Assembly (NCBI GenBank): GCA_003342815.1 | Contig: PTEX01000138.1 | Span: 1,913,456-1,977,455, forward strand | Direction of reading: 5' to 3' | DNA length: 64,000 nt | DNA from: Eudromia elegans | Taxonomy: Eukaryota > Chordata > Aves > Tinamiformes > Tinamidae | Shown: positions 36,266-48,387 of the stretch, piece after piece | Layout: each line of letters opens with the position of its first letter | Numbering within the stretch: position 1 is the stretch's first letter | Notes under the pieces: model-generated | What the model was told of the DNA's origin: nothing | The model's database searches: none | What the model saw: the letters and a program-made list of their open reading frames with translations, nothing else | Position numbers and translations under genes: made by a program

Positions 36266-36524
36266 CTATAGATCTTTCTCTCGTCTTGCTGGGGATTGCA
36301 ATTTTGGTGTTGCTGATGGTCTGTTGCAGCCCTTGCTGAAGTGCAGAGCAGCTATCTCAGCACGCATTGTGGCTGAGGCTGGTCTCTTTAACTTCGCTAA
36401 CTTTGCCCGAAGGGCTCGGACGTTTCCTTCTCCAAGCTCAGTCCTCTTGGCCAGTAATAGCTGGGCAGAAGAGCACTGCAAGCAGTTTGAGGGATGAGAG
36501 TTGGGGAAACGTTTCCCGGTACAT
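36266..36524 (-). CDS. Unassigned exon-like segment, C-terminal exon candidate
   Basis: On the minus strand a strong acceptor (TTCTTCTTTCAG, ending at 36525) is followed by 85 open codons and a stop: CTGKRFPNSHPSNCLQCSSA, later LLLAKRTELGEGNVRALRAK and ending ARREKDL. The predicted peptide is basic, has a C-x12-C-x2-C pattern at its start and a short coiled-coil-like middle. Base composition is richer in G and C than the flanks, as in a real exon. An ATTAAA poly(A) variant lies 96 bp past the stop (36165-36170). I recognise no family. It could be the last exon of a transcript running left from the WWTR1 promoter side, or an old retrocopy piece, or chance. Confidence 0.3.
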
Positions 36525-37072
36525 CTGAAAGAAGAAAGCCAGTGCTTCAAGACTCCTGTCCGTAGCTCCAACAAAGCATACATGAACAAGATCTCATGCT
36601 ATAAAGCTTCCCAGAAGATGAGACTTGGTCTTTTATCTTGGTTTTGTAAATAATAGCTGCTGGGGAGCATTTTAACAAAGATATTCTTCAGTGATCTTGG
36701 CCTCTTTGCAGGATCCTGATGCTGAGGGAATTTCCTCCCAATTGTGAATGATTTAAGGGATACGGTCTAAATATCTTGTATTGCAAAAGCCAAAAATACA
36801 TCCTTGGGACAGAATAAGTCCCAAGAAAGCAAAACATACGTGTCTTATAAATTGTTCAATGAGTATCTTACAGAATAAGCACTCATTCTGAGTAGATTTT
36901 AAGCTGTTTTGTTTTTACCATAAAATGTTTTCTTCCTAATTCTTTTTGAGTAAGTTATATAACCATACCTTATAACTTCTTAATACCACACCACACCCAT
37001 TTTAATATTCCAAATCTTCCTTACAAAAATCTTAAAACCAAAGCCAGGAGCTTTGGTTTCTGATGCAGTTAC

Positions 37073-37098
37073 CTGTGGCTTTTCCCACGTAGCCACAT
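37073..37098 (-). other. Possible upstream mini-exon for the 36.4 kb segment
   Basis: ATG TGG CTA at 37098 leads to a donor (CACAG then GTAACT, 37067-37072) whose phase fits the acceptor at 36525, giving MWLRGKSHR joined to CTGKRF. The context is only 9 codons and the donor is moderate, so this pairing is speculative. Confidence 0.12.
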
Positions 37099-39237
37099 TA
37101 GAAGAACCTCTTATATTTTGGCACTAGGAGACATCTTCATTTCACGGTTTCAAGCTAATGAGGGGAAACATTTGCCTCTTTCTGGCCAGCTAAAAGATAA
37201 AAGCTCTCCCTGGTCAGCCTACTCCCACTGCCCACTTCAGCCTACCAGAGAGGGGCACTGCTGTCACCTGGGTATCCAATACTCACCCTTAATACTGCCT
37301 CGAAAAACAATTTCCCGCTCACCCTCGCTCTTTCTCTCACTGAAGTTCACAAGTTACTACCCGGGATGACTTTCCAGGCAAAAAGAAAATCCATGTTGAA
37401 AATGAGAAATAGCATGCATGTTGCTTCTAACTTCTAGGGGAGGTAGGAGAGTCTGCAATCCATTTGAACTATGCATGTGTAACAAGGGACTAATCAGTCA
37501 CATGGACCTTATCTTCAGTAGAGAAAGGGTAAAAAGTGCAATATACAGCACTGAACAACTATAGACAACAACATGTATTCAAGATGTGTTAGAAAGTACC
37601 TGATACTTCCTTTGTATACACATTTATATATATTCACCTAATAAATCTCTCATTATCTATGTAACTGGTATGTTTTATGCTAACAGAAGTGGCAGGGTAT
37701 CAGAATAATCAGTCTGTGTCCAGTTTTCCTGCTGAGCCCAAGCAAATCAAGACCTCTTTAAAGGACACAAGTAATTAAAACTGGAAGACCCTCCCCAAAG
37801 CACTGAGGCTGTTATGCTTTTCTATTGAAGTATATGAAAGCAGGTAGATATAGTCAATAACTACCAAAGGTCTCTGTATATATTGCATGCCTACACAAAA
37901 GGGGCAAGCCTGCACACTCCTTGATTTGCACTGGGCAACTGCTGGTTAGTTACCTATGAAAGTGATTTTTTCAAAGAAATTTTAAATGTTTTCTCTTCAT
38001 CGCACATGCATCTTCATCTATCTAGGCTTTCTCAGAAAAAAAATGTTAATGTATGCAAGACTTTAATGCAAGCAGGAATGGATTTAGATTAAAAATATAG
38101 CATAGCTGTATTTTTGGCTTATACATTTGGATGCTCATTATCTATGGGTATGTTTGAAAGTGCACTCACTCTGCTTGGTTTTCCACTGAAGTACAGATGC
38201 TGCTCTCGAATTTCCTGCTAGAAGATGCACTAAGAGGGTACACTTGAAGAAATGCACTTTCACAGACCTTTCACTTGAACTGTAGACTTTCTGTACTGTT
38301 CAAGAATAGCAGAACAGTATATAAAAATGAGATCCATTCCTGTTACTGTCAGATTTTTTACAATATACGTAATTAGAAGAAAAATATAATGGCAAGGAGG
38401 TATTCTGTGTATGACATATTCATCATTATGCTCTTTAATCACTTAATCCAATAGGTACTGAACACCATTGTCTTGTTTTGACCTGAATGTATTGAATTTT
38501 TGTCTATAAAAGCAGGTAGCCATGTTGTATGTCTACACTTTGGGAAGGAGGTTACTGAATACTTGTTTCTAATAGCAATTGCACTATGAGAATGAATTAA
38601 GTTGCTTTAGACCACACTAAATGGTAAAATAAAAGGTGCTGGAAAATGTAGAGATGGAATCTTAGTACCTTGCCTTAGAATACTGTTATAGCCATAACAA
38701 ATACTACTGCTTAAGTTTAAAAGAGATGGGTATATACTTACTCATCAAATGCGATATGTCTAACTAAATATGTCTAGACGTGGTCTAACTAATTTAGATG
38801 AGATATCAGCATGAATGAGGCTATTAGAGCCTTGTCTTTAATTGGCCTGTCGCTTGGAAGTGAATGCAATAGGCAGGTAGGTCTGCCTATACCCAAGGGT
38901 GCAAAGGTCTGGAGGAAGCAAAAAAAACCCACTTGTAAAGGCTATACGAAGAAGCACTCAGGCTCAGATCATCATTTGCACAACAGCCACACATACATGT
39001 AATATACAAGGATTTTAAACAAGGAAATTGCAGAAAAAAATATATACAATATCTGCATAACGCTGCAGCAGGTGCTGTAATTAGCACAGCTATCTGAGCT
39101 AGTAAAAAGGTTAACAAGTGACCCAGCAAGGAAGCAGCAGATGACTGGTACGAAAGACAGCGGGAGAATTCTTTCTCAGGGAGGTGTAAACAAGTCTCAG
39201 GAGTACTAAGTTTCCTGATCAAGAATATAGCAGATGT

Positions 39238-39369
39238 AGCAAAAAAAAAAAAAAAAAAACCCAAACAAAAAAAAGAAAAAAAAAAGAAAAAAGAAAAAAC
39301 ACCCAAAACCAAACAACCCGCCACCAAAAAACCCAAACCAAAACAAAAACCACACACACACGGAGAAGA
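39238..39369. repeat. 132-bp thymine-free A/C-rich tract
   Basis: Starts with about 20 adenines, continues with A runs broken by G, then AC-rich DNA ending in a CACACACACA run. No T occurs in 132 bp. On the minus strand it opens an artefactual phenylalanine/glycine-rich frame of up to 195 codons. A similar but shorter A/C tract lies at about 921-972. Confidence 0.85.
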
Positions 39370-40139
39370 TCTGCTTACCCTGCGGAAACATGAACAGGAA
39401 ATGTAAGGAAAAATAAATAAACGACAACATACTTGTTGGAGCAAGGAAATCAGGATATGCACATGCACACGCAACTCCTGTTCCCCAGATCCAAGTTTAA
39501 TGCAGAGTTCTGCAAGTAACGAATCTCAGCATTTGCAACACTAACCTGGAATACAGTCGAATTCAGGGATAAGAACAGTTCAGGCCCTAATTTGATGCAG
39601 GAGAAGCCAAATGCGGTTCAGAATAGGTCACATGTCTTTTTGTGGCAAGAAATATGCCACAGACCAAAGAAAATGACTTACCTGGACTTTTCTAAGTCCA
39701 GATTCCGGTTAGCAAGGAGGATGCTATGTTCTATCAGTGTATTTTGCAACATGGCTGGACTGCAGAAATGAAATGAGGACACGTGTTAGTAACATAAAGA
39801 TGCGACTGCACAGTAAACTGCACTATCTGCATGTGAACAGTCATAAAGTCACCGCAGGCTCCCTACAGCCCAAACAAGCCTCCAGCTGGGAAAGGAGAAG
39901 CATTATTCTCCACAGATGGAACCAGAGAATTTCAGCAAACTTTGGGTCACTCCAGCACCACCCAGGTCATGCCAAGTGCCACCCTCCCGGCACACGTTCC
40001 ACGGGAAGACGGAGGCGCAAGGGGAGCCATCCTGCGTGCCCACCGTGCCGCCAGCCCCGCCAGGCCGCAGCTGGGCTGCCCTTCCACCTCGCGCAGTTGT
40101 GAGGGAAGAAGGAGCCCCCCAGAAAGCGCCTCGAAGGAG

Positions 40140-40235
40140 CAGCCCCCTGGCCCGGCAACAGTGTCAGAGAACAGCTCCCCGACCCGGGAATGGTGTGAGG
40201 GAACAGCCCCCCAGCCCAGGAACGGTATCAGGGAC
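40140..40235. repeat. 32-bp minisatellite, three copies, upstream of WWTR1
   Basis: Three GC-rich units at 40140-40171, 40172-40203 and 40204-40235, each beginning CAGCCCCC or CAGCTCCC and ending near GTGTCAGAGAA or a variant. A degenerate fourth unit may precede them. It abuts the WWTR1 promoter. Confidence 0.85.
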
Positions 40236-40289
40236 CCCTGTAACCACCCTGCAAGATCCGCTGCTCCCACACGCGGCTCCAACTTTCCG

Positions 40290-40497
40290 CAGCAGTTTCG
40301 TAACTGCAGCGGGGCCGGGGCGGGGCGGGGCTATCCTCCCGGCGGCGGGGCCAGACCCGTGAGAGGGCGCCGCGGCCCGGCCGAGCCGCCCGCCCCTCAG
40401 CGGGACGCGGTGTTGCAGGCGGGCGCAGAGGGACTGCCCGCCGCGGCAGAGCGGCGCTGCTCCCGGCGCCGCCGCCGCGCCCGCGCAGCGGGGCACC
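40290..40497 (+). promoter_or_regulatory. CpG-island promoter and 5' UTR of WWTR1
   Basis: GC- and CpG-rich DNA, with overlapping GC boxes GGGGCGGGGCGGGGC at 40317-40331 about 170 bp before the ATG and no TATA box. The start context GGGGCACCATGA is good. The transcription start is not fixed by sequence; an additional upstream noncoding exon cannot be excluded. CpG density continues through the first exon to about 41.5 kb. Confidence 0.65.
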
Positions 40498-40916
40498 ATG
40501 AACCCCGCGCCTGTGGCGCCGCCGCCGGGGCAGCAGGTGATCCACGTGGCGCAGGACCTGGACACGGAGCTGGAGGCGCTCTTCAACGCCGTCATGAACC
40601 CGCGGCCCAGCTCCTGGAGGAAGAAGATCCTGCCCGAGTCCTTCTTCAGGGAGCCCGACTCGGGCGCGCACTCGCGGCAGTCGAGCACGGACTCGGGCGG
40701 GCCACCGCCGCGGGTCCCCGCGGCGCAGCACGTGCGCTCCCACTCGTCGCCCGCGTCGCTGCTGGGCGCCGCGGCGGGCGCGGGCGGCGGGGCGGCGGCC
40801 GGCGCACCGCAGCACGCGCACCTCCGGCAGCGCTCCTACGACGTGACGGACGAGCTGCCGCTGCCGCCCGGCTGGGAGATGGCGCTCACGCACACGGGGC
40901 AGCGCTACTTCCTCAA
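40498..40916 (+). CDS. WWTR1: WWTR1 (TAZ), first coding exon
   Basis: WWTR1/TAZ is the Hippo-pathway transcriptional coactivator that binds TEAD factors in the nucleus and is held in the cytoplasm by 14-3-3 after LATS phosphorylation. The exon encodes 139 residues plus two bases. In order: TEAD-binding region (DLDTELEALFNAVMNP, then SSWRKKILPESFF) at about 19-50; LATS-type HxRxxS motifs with acceptor serines S63 (HSRQSS), S83 (HVRSHS, the 14-3-3 site, human S89) and S113 (HLRQRS, human S117); then the first half of the WW domain from about 121, with Trp126. An alanine/glycine-rich stretch at 89-104 is longer and simpler than human. The donor is GTGAGT at 40917, so codon 140 is split AA/N, giving Asn as in human; reading straight through would give Lys and a stop. 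All later exons lie right of the window. Confidence 0.97.
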
Positions 40917-41864
40917 GTGAGTATCCGCGGGGGCCTCGGTGGCCGGCTGCGGCACCCGGGCTCGGCCGAGCGGGCGGCGCCGCGTCCCGACCTGCCGGCC
41001 GGCCCTGGCGCCGCGCGTGCGGGCCGGAGGGGTCGGGCTCGGCCGCGCGCTGCGCGAAGGCGCCTTCAGCGCCAGGCTCGCGGCAGCTCTGTCGCCCTCT
41101 GCGGCTTCCTCTCCGCCGGCCGCCCCCCAGCGCCGTGGCGGGGATGCTGCGAGTTGCCGTGGTGCTGTTGACCTCCCTTGGAGAAAGTCTTGCTGTCCGG
41201 GGGCTCTAGAGCCGTCAGAGGACTCTCGGGAGCAGAAACGTTTCCTGGGGCGGCCCCCCAGCCGCCGGGGCCCCGCCGCGTGCGCGGGCACGGCAGCCCA
41301 TGCCCACCCGCGTTTCCTGTCGCCGCTCCGGTGGCTGCGAGAGCGGCGGTAGCTCTTCGGTGACCGAGTGGCGCTGGCGCCCGGCGGGGAGCGCGTTTCC
41401 CTGCGGCGCGCGGGACGGGGCGCCGCGCGCTGACAGCAACACCCGCTGCGTGGGTGCCTGGGGAGGCCGGCGCGAGCCGTGTGTGGCCAGCAGGTGTTCT
41501 CAGGCTTCGGCTGAAAATGCCGCAGCATATTATGTGCTACCATTTGGTTTTCGGGTCGTATCAAAACGAGCTCCCATGGTTTCACCTTTACCCCGTGCGC
41601 GTTTGTGACATGGAGGCCTGTCCCTGTTGCCGGAATCTGAGGAATTCTCCTTGGCCGGGCCGGAAGTCTGAGTCTTTTAGTCAGAAATCTGTGGAGGAAA
41701 CCCCAGAGTGTCGTTTATACTCTTCCCAAATCACATCAACAATAATAAAATCTGTGAAAATATTTTTTGGCAAACTTTATTTGTGAATCAACTTTTCAGT
41801 ACCTCTTCCATAATAATATATTTTGATTATCAATATCCCTTTTCAAATAAATGGAGTAAGCAAT

Positions 41865-41917
41865 TTCTTTATTACACAGTAATATTTTGGAAGTTCTTTA
41901 TTACCCAGTAATATTTT
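41865..41917. repeat. Two-copy direct repeat, 29-bp period
   Basis: TTCTTTATTACACAGTAATA recurs 29 bp later with one change (CCC for CAC). It lies in WWTR1 intron 1. Confidence 0.8.
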
Positions 41918-44900
41918 TTGAGGTAGTGATTAGCTATAAAATGATCACATATGAGTTACAATATTTTGCTGTGATACATTTTTTTTAGGTGAAAATAACA
42001 TTTTGTACAGAAATTTAATATTGTTTTTTAAAGCCAACATTTGAAACTCTATAAAATAATGTGTGGTGTTTAAGTAAGGTTATTAATTTAAAAATGCTAG
42101 CCAGTGAAATCTATTTTATAAAGTTCCGAGGGCTGCCTGTCCAAAAAAGGCATCATTTCTTTTAAGTTTAGTGTTATGTACATGTGCATAATCTCTGGCA
42201 AAAGAAAATTGAGAAGGTGGTGGAGCACAGGTGCAAGAAAAAAAAAGAGTAGTATTGAAGCCTTTATCATTTGCTGAGGTTTAAAATGCAATTTGTTTTA
42301 TTTTAATGTATTACCAAGAGTTACGACACTAGAGGAGTGATGGGGCTTGCAAAGAGCCTCAGTTAGCCTTGCTGACCAGGAGCCAGCTGCAGCTTGCAGA
42401 AATGGCAGTCCTGCATGTCAGCTCTTGCAAAAGTCTTCTGGCTGTGACTAGAAGAAACATAAGTAGCCTCCACACCACTTCAGCGTGTAATAAAATACCA
42501 AACCAAAAATGGGGGGTAGAAAACAGACTAATAAACACACAGTCACTTAAAGCAGTGTTATCTAAAGCATTTTTCTGTGTGTGCATGTGTGGAGGGCAAA
42601 AAAGAGTTTAAGTGTGGTGTATTTCTGATAAAAAAGATTTCTGGAAAGACAGATGAAGTATCTCATGTAACTCTTACATTAGTAAGTGGGTATATCAGCT
42701 GCGTATCAATCCACATGCTGAACTGTGTACACACGTTTGCTGTAATAAGAATTTTTCAAGTATTATTTTCTACCAGTTTGATTTTAAGTGGTGCAGCTTC
42801 ATGTTTCAAATGAAACCTGGAGTTTTAGTGTTTTCTCGGTATGTGTATTGTGCTTCTGATAAGGCTCTGGTTTCATCCAGGAGGTAAACACATCAGTATA
42901 GAGAATATACGGCTTGCACTGAACAGATCTGTGGAACTTGTTGTTGCTGTTACCTTTATCACAGTGATTTTTTTTTTTTTAAGTGTTACAGTAAACATTT
43001 GTGATATGGTGTTGTACTTGCCAGTAAAAACCTGTTTAGGGGGAAAGGGAGCTGGTTACTCATGGTTACTTTTAGCACTGGATTTATTTCACATGTGCTC
43101 CTCTTTTTTTTTTTTTTTTTTTTTTTCTCCCTACCAGTTTCTGTTGGTGAAAAAGTTTGATTTACACATGGTCATTTTTTTTTATTACTGAACAGGTTCA
43201 GCAGAACATGGTGAAGAAAAGTAGCATAGCTAGTTTAAAAATACTTTTCCTCTGAAGAGAACAAAACAACATTAAATCTGTTGAACTGTTTGAATGATTT
43301 CCTAGTACTGCATTTCCATGGAATCAATTGTGGATGTTCTGCAGGAATTGTAACTCTCTAACAATGTTATTGTGCCTGATGCTCTGCAGTATTTAGAGCA
43401 GAGGTATTTTCCACCTCAGAAACATAGCCATGTGACTGTAAGCAGGGGCTGGAAGGACAGTGTGGGAGATAGCCTGCTGGGTTCTGATGAAACTGTAAAG
43501 AAAAATTAACATCTTTTTGCGGAACTGCTTTGAATTACTGGTCTGGTGCTTAGGACCAGCCACGGCTGGACATAGTGCATAGGGCATTAAGCAGAGTTCA
43601 CATCCACCTCATTCTGGTTTTACATTGTAGAAAATATGGTGCAAGACAAGAGGCTGCACATTGTCACTGCCCTTGGTGCTGTGTGTCAGGGAGATGCGTT
43701 TATGGAAACGTGTGGCTTTGGGACATTCCCTGCACTCTTCAAGTGCTTGGCATTCCAAGCAGTTGTTGGGCTAGAGCAGGGTGATCCCCTTACATTTACA
43801 CCCATAACTGCTCCCCTTAAAGTTATGATGGGCAATCTGGTCTAAGATTTATTACTGCTGGTGAGTTCTCTCTGGGATTAAGGTATTAATGTTCTGTAGA
43901 GCCCATAGCGCAGGGAGGCCCTCGTGCAGCACTGAAGTTCACTTGTTGGGATGCAGCTGTAGCTCCTTGCATAGAGCTTCCTCGCTCTCCTTGGAGATAT
44001 TAGGGGTCCTGGGTTTTGGAATGCACACATCAAAACCACATGGCAAGCTCTGACAGCATTCAAGTGCTGGCTCATTGCTCCTCTCGCTGGAATCTCTCGT
44101 CCAAATTCTATTCCAGTGATGCTGCTCTAAATTCACAGCAGGTTCCCAGACTTCTGTTCAACAAAGCGCTAGCTTTTATTTTCTGCTTGTATGGGACCAA
44201 CATGATGTGTAAAATCATTTCAACATCTGAATTCTGAGATTATGTCGGATCTTATTCTTGGCAAAACTTGAGTGATCAGGCTTTAACTCCACTCCAAGGG
44301 ATTGTTAATGTAATCAAATATGAGACGATGAGCTCATGAAGCCGTGAGACATAAGCAGCTAGATCATTTAATTTCCTATGAAGAATACTTTCAGGGTTAT
44401 AAGTTAATTGATACATTCTCTTGTTATAATAATCTCTGATACTCTGTATAAACAGTCAATATAATGGATTTGACCGTTGTCTCTTAAAGCAGGAATATTT
44501 AATTAGTGTCACAGTTTGGTACGAGTTTTGCCTGATGGAGGACTAAATAAGGATTTGTGGAAATTGACATAATACCTTGTTTAGAATTAACTTTTATTTC
44601 ATTTTATTTTAAAAAACTCTAAATTTCTGATGAAAGGAGAATTCTATAACTAAATTTGAATGGGGTTCAAAAATTATGTAATTTTTTAAGTAGAGAAAAT
44701 AGAATCAGTAATCACAAGAATATTTAATAGGTTTTATTAACTCTCAGTATCAAGAATTCTTTTTATCAGATATATTAACAAAAGGCACAGCTAGAAGGCC
44801 CTATTCTTACCCATTCACACTTTGTAGGGTGTCTTAGAGGAATTTCATGCCTCTAACTCCAGGTAGAATTTGCTTTTCAGTTGTCACAGCTTTGTGTTTC

Positions 44901-45125
44901 TTGACTTAAGTATGTAGAACATGCAACTATATTTCCTAGGCACCTTGGCTTTCTGTATGAACTTATTGTAATATATTTGTCAGGTGCAGTAGTTCAATAA
45001 TAAACATTGATGAGCTGTAACAGTAGTTGTAGTTATCATTAAAGAGTTTTTAAGCCTGTCTTAAATGAAGAAGATACTGTTTTCTGGTAGTTTTAGGTAG
45101 AATTTTTTTTTTGTTTTGTTTTGTG

Positions 45126-45150
45126 NNNNNNNNNNNNNNNNNNNNNNNNN
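45126..45150. other. Assembly gap (25 N)
   Basis: Twenty-five Ns sit between T-rich runs on both sides. The true length and content are unknown. Confidence 0.99.
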
Positions 45151-48100
45151 TTTTTTTTTTTTCTAATACTGCTCTCATTGATAAGTCCCCCTAAATAAAC
45201 TGAGTAATTGCCGTGGTTGTATTCTACTTGATATAAATGTGGAATTGGAGGCAATTATTTTATATGGCTCTTCTAAGACATGTTTGAGTATATGCACTAT
45301 GAAAAATCCTGCATACTTAGGTCTTAAATTCCGTGCCAGTATTTCAAAATGTTCTTTCCATTCTTTTCTTTTTTTTTTTTTCATTCTTTGTTTTACTAAT
45401 TTGTAAGTAGTAATAAATTAACTTCCATACTTAATGCTATCTTAAAAGTAATGAATTGAACTAAAAGCAGACTTGCAACAGTCTCTGCAGAAAGAAAAAA
45501 AAGAACCTACAAAGTTTAAATCTAATGCCTTCTCTTGATGCAAAGGAAATAAAAATGAGAACTAATAATGGACCATTTTTGGTTTGTGAGCCTAATACAT
45601 TTTAAACATCTTTGGATTAACACATTCTTCTGCTATAACTGCATTTGGTGCTAGTTTTCTATGTAAAGATACAGAATGTGTCAATCATGACTGTTCAGTT
45701 ATAACAACAAAATCCTTATAGTGGAAATCTAGTGATAGGCTAAAAATGATTTCTAGGGTTTTTTTAGGTGGTCTTCTTCAGAGTCCTCTTCAAATCTGAT
45801 TGATACATGCCTGCTCTTCATTTTGGCCCCAGGAAACCGCTGAATAGAGCAAACTTTGTGTTTTAAGTTACTGTATTGCAGACTGATTCCGCAGATCTGT
45901 TGCAGCTGAACTGGTAGATCACATTTACTGACATTGATTTTAAATAGGCTATTTAACAAAATTCATTTTTTGTACTAATGGTAAGGTCTGCCAGGCTTAA
46001 AATTGAAAATGTACTTTACAGTGAGATGAGAAAAACATTCGTATGTTTGTTGAACTTTGTGGAAATTAAATTTTTTCTTTCCACCGACAAATAGTTGGAA
46101 TAGTTTATTTAAAATCAGATTGAATCACTGGAGGAAATTTTGAATATGTGACTTGGATAGATTTTTATTTACTTTATTTTTGGATATAAAGTTAAAGCCT
46201 ATCTGAAAAAAAAACACCCCTATAATCTCTGCTGATGTCAGAGTCTCCCTTAAAAACTTAAAAGAAAATAAAAAAATAAATAAAACAGACTCAGAAAGAC
46301 TATTTCTTTTTATATCTGTGTTTAGCTTCCTGTGTTGACGTAAAGGTGCAGTGAGTTTTGGCTGTAGACCTGGAGGCAGGCAGGAGGGGTTCCTGCAAGC
46401 TTCCCACGCACATGAGTAAAGGGTTCAGTTTCCAGTCATGACAGCATCTTGCTGCAGTCGATGGCCTTTCAGAACCCCAAGCCCTCACACCACTGGTTCT
46501 TCATATAGTTTGGTACTCGGTATTGTGTATGGTCAGATTTGTGTATAAAAGCAGATCTGCAGCAGAACTGCAAGGGTATCCTTGGCTTGCAGGATGTGAC
46601 CTAGTTCCCTCTTTGCTTTTCTGTTTCACAATACGAGCGATTCAAGCTACCTTTTGACTTGGCTGGCTGTGAAATGCCAGGTAGGAATGGCTGGATGCAG
46701 GGCTGTGCTCGCCTGGCACTGCTGCCAGGAAGGGCTTCCTTGGGGGAGCACTGAAGAAACTTGCTGTGAAGGGCTGTCAGGATTCAAAAGTTGCACTAAA
46801 TTTGCTTGCGTTTGGTTTTGCGTGACATAGGGGAAACTATGAAAGTCCTGTGAACATCACATTGATAAAAATTGTGTATATTGGATAGGTGTATGCACAG
46901 AATTGCACTGGTTTTATGAAATTTATCTTAAATTGACCCCTTACTTTTAGCATTAAATCCAAATCTCAAGAATATTCATGCATGAATTGATTATAATTAT
47001 CTGTTTGCATGTATGTACATATATAAAAATGTGTATCTGTCTCATGATATATGTTGAATATACAATAACTGTACAGATAAATCGTTAGAAAATTAACATA
47101 CTTTTAGAAAAAGTAGCATTAAGAATACCACTATGAAAACATTTCTGGAACCAACGGAAGGACTATTGGCTGTGCTGGTGTTCTGGGTGGCTCAGAGTAA
47201 GAACGAACAGTAAATTTCTCCTGCTAATTTTTGTGAGCTGCTATTGCCCACTTGTAGAAGGTGACCCTCTCTGATCTTTACTCTGTAACTGACAGATAGA
47301 TAACGGGAGGCAGAGAGGCTGTTTCTTGCAGCTGATAAATATGTCCAACTTTAAATAGAGTCAGTTGTTTTCGTTTCCCTGCTGCTCACTCTCTGGGACT
47401 GGTGAAAGGGTCAGTCATTAGACCCGACTCCTTTCCTGTCATAAGTGTGCTTTGGATGAGGCTGAAAACCTGCTTATTTCGCCTCCTCTGGTCCTCTCTA
47501 CCCATGGTTCTTTCACTTTGATTATGGAGGTTATTGCAGGACAAGAGCTTCTTTGTAGGAGAGCATGTTCAGTGCCCTGGGATTTAGCGTGACTAGCAGA
47601 TAGAAGTTGTATGGAAGCAATTAAATCCAAACCAAAGGTCATGTGGGCTGAATTTAAACATAGACTTGAGGCATTGGTTACTGTTTTCGCCCCCCTCATC
47701 TTATTCAAAGAGAGAGTTTTGTTTTATTTTAACATTTGGTTAAGTTGAAGTCTTAGGATTAATACCTGTGACTGATGCTTCAGTGGTGGGAAACTGGGGA
47801 TGTTGCAGCATTGTGCAATAGTTTTAGTTACATGTGCCTTAAAAATGGTCATAGGTAGAAGGAAACCTATACGTGCTTCTTCAGAAAACTGAACAGAATG
47901 TGTTGCGTTAAAAACCTAAGAAATGCTTAGAATATCGTCACAAAGTACTGTGTGCAAAAGCCTCGGGTGCCTTGCTTTTCCCCACGGCCAGCAGTGTGCG
48001 TGTGGGATGCGCCAGCTCCACAGAGCTGCGTGTCCGGAGGCAGCTCTCCCCAGAGCAGCTCCTTAGTCTGCCTGTATCCTGTGCTGCATGTGTCAGCAGC

Positions 48101-48357
48101 TCTGTACTTCCTTGCTCAGAGTGCTCCTTTCTGCTTTTTGGGGATTGAGTGTCCCTTATCCTTCCACGGTTAAGCATCCAGATAGTCCAGATTTATACAT
48201 GGAATGATGACACTTCCATGGTACATTAGAGTTTTTCTCCATACTACAACTAATCCATCTCTTTCTTTTTTTTTCCTCCTTTTTTTTCCCCTCTCCATCT
48301 CTGATTAGCTTTCCTAGTCCATTCACTGGCATTTTATTAAATCATCTTCATCCTTGA

Positions 48358-48387
48358 AATCAATCCTTCATCAATCAAGGATTGATT
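48358..48387. repeat. 11-bp inverted repeat
   Basis: AATCAATCCTT and AAGGATTGATT flank an 8-bp loop. It lies in WWTR1 intron 1. Confidence 0.7.

Larger units (their letters stand above)
31284..40139. other. COMMD2-WWTR1 intergenic region
   Basis: Mostly AT-rich. It contains a CR1 copy (31866-32285), a hairpin (33196-33225), the unassigned minus-strand exon-like segment (36266-36524) and the T-free tract (39238-39369). Between these I see no gene, RNA or repeat family. Confidence 0.65.

Noticed and set aside
38887-39474. Minus frame of 195 codons with phenylalanine/glycine runs
   Set aside because: Produced by the T-free tract; the peptide is low complexity.
39942-41171. Plus frame of 409 codons across the WWTR1 start
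   Set aside because: A different phase from the TAZ frame, running through the minisatellite, UTR and intron. Composition artefact.
40905-41585. Minus frame of 226 codons in early WWTR1 intron 1
   Set aside because: Arginine/proline/alanine-rich reading of CpG DNA without splice or domain support.
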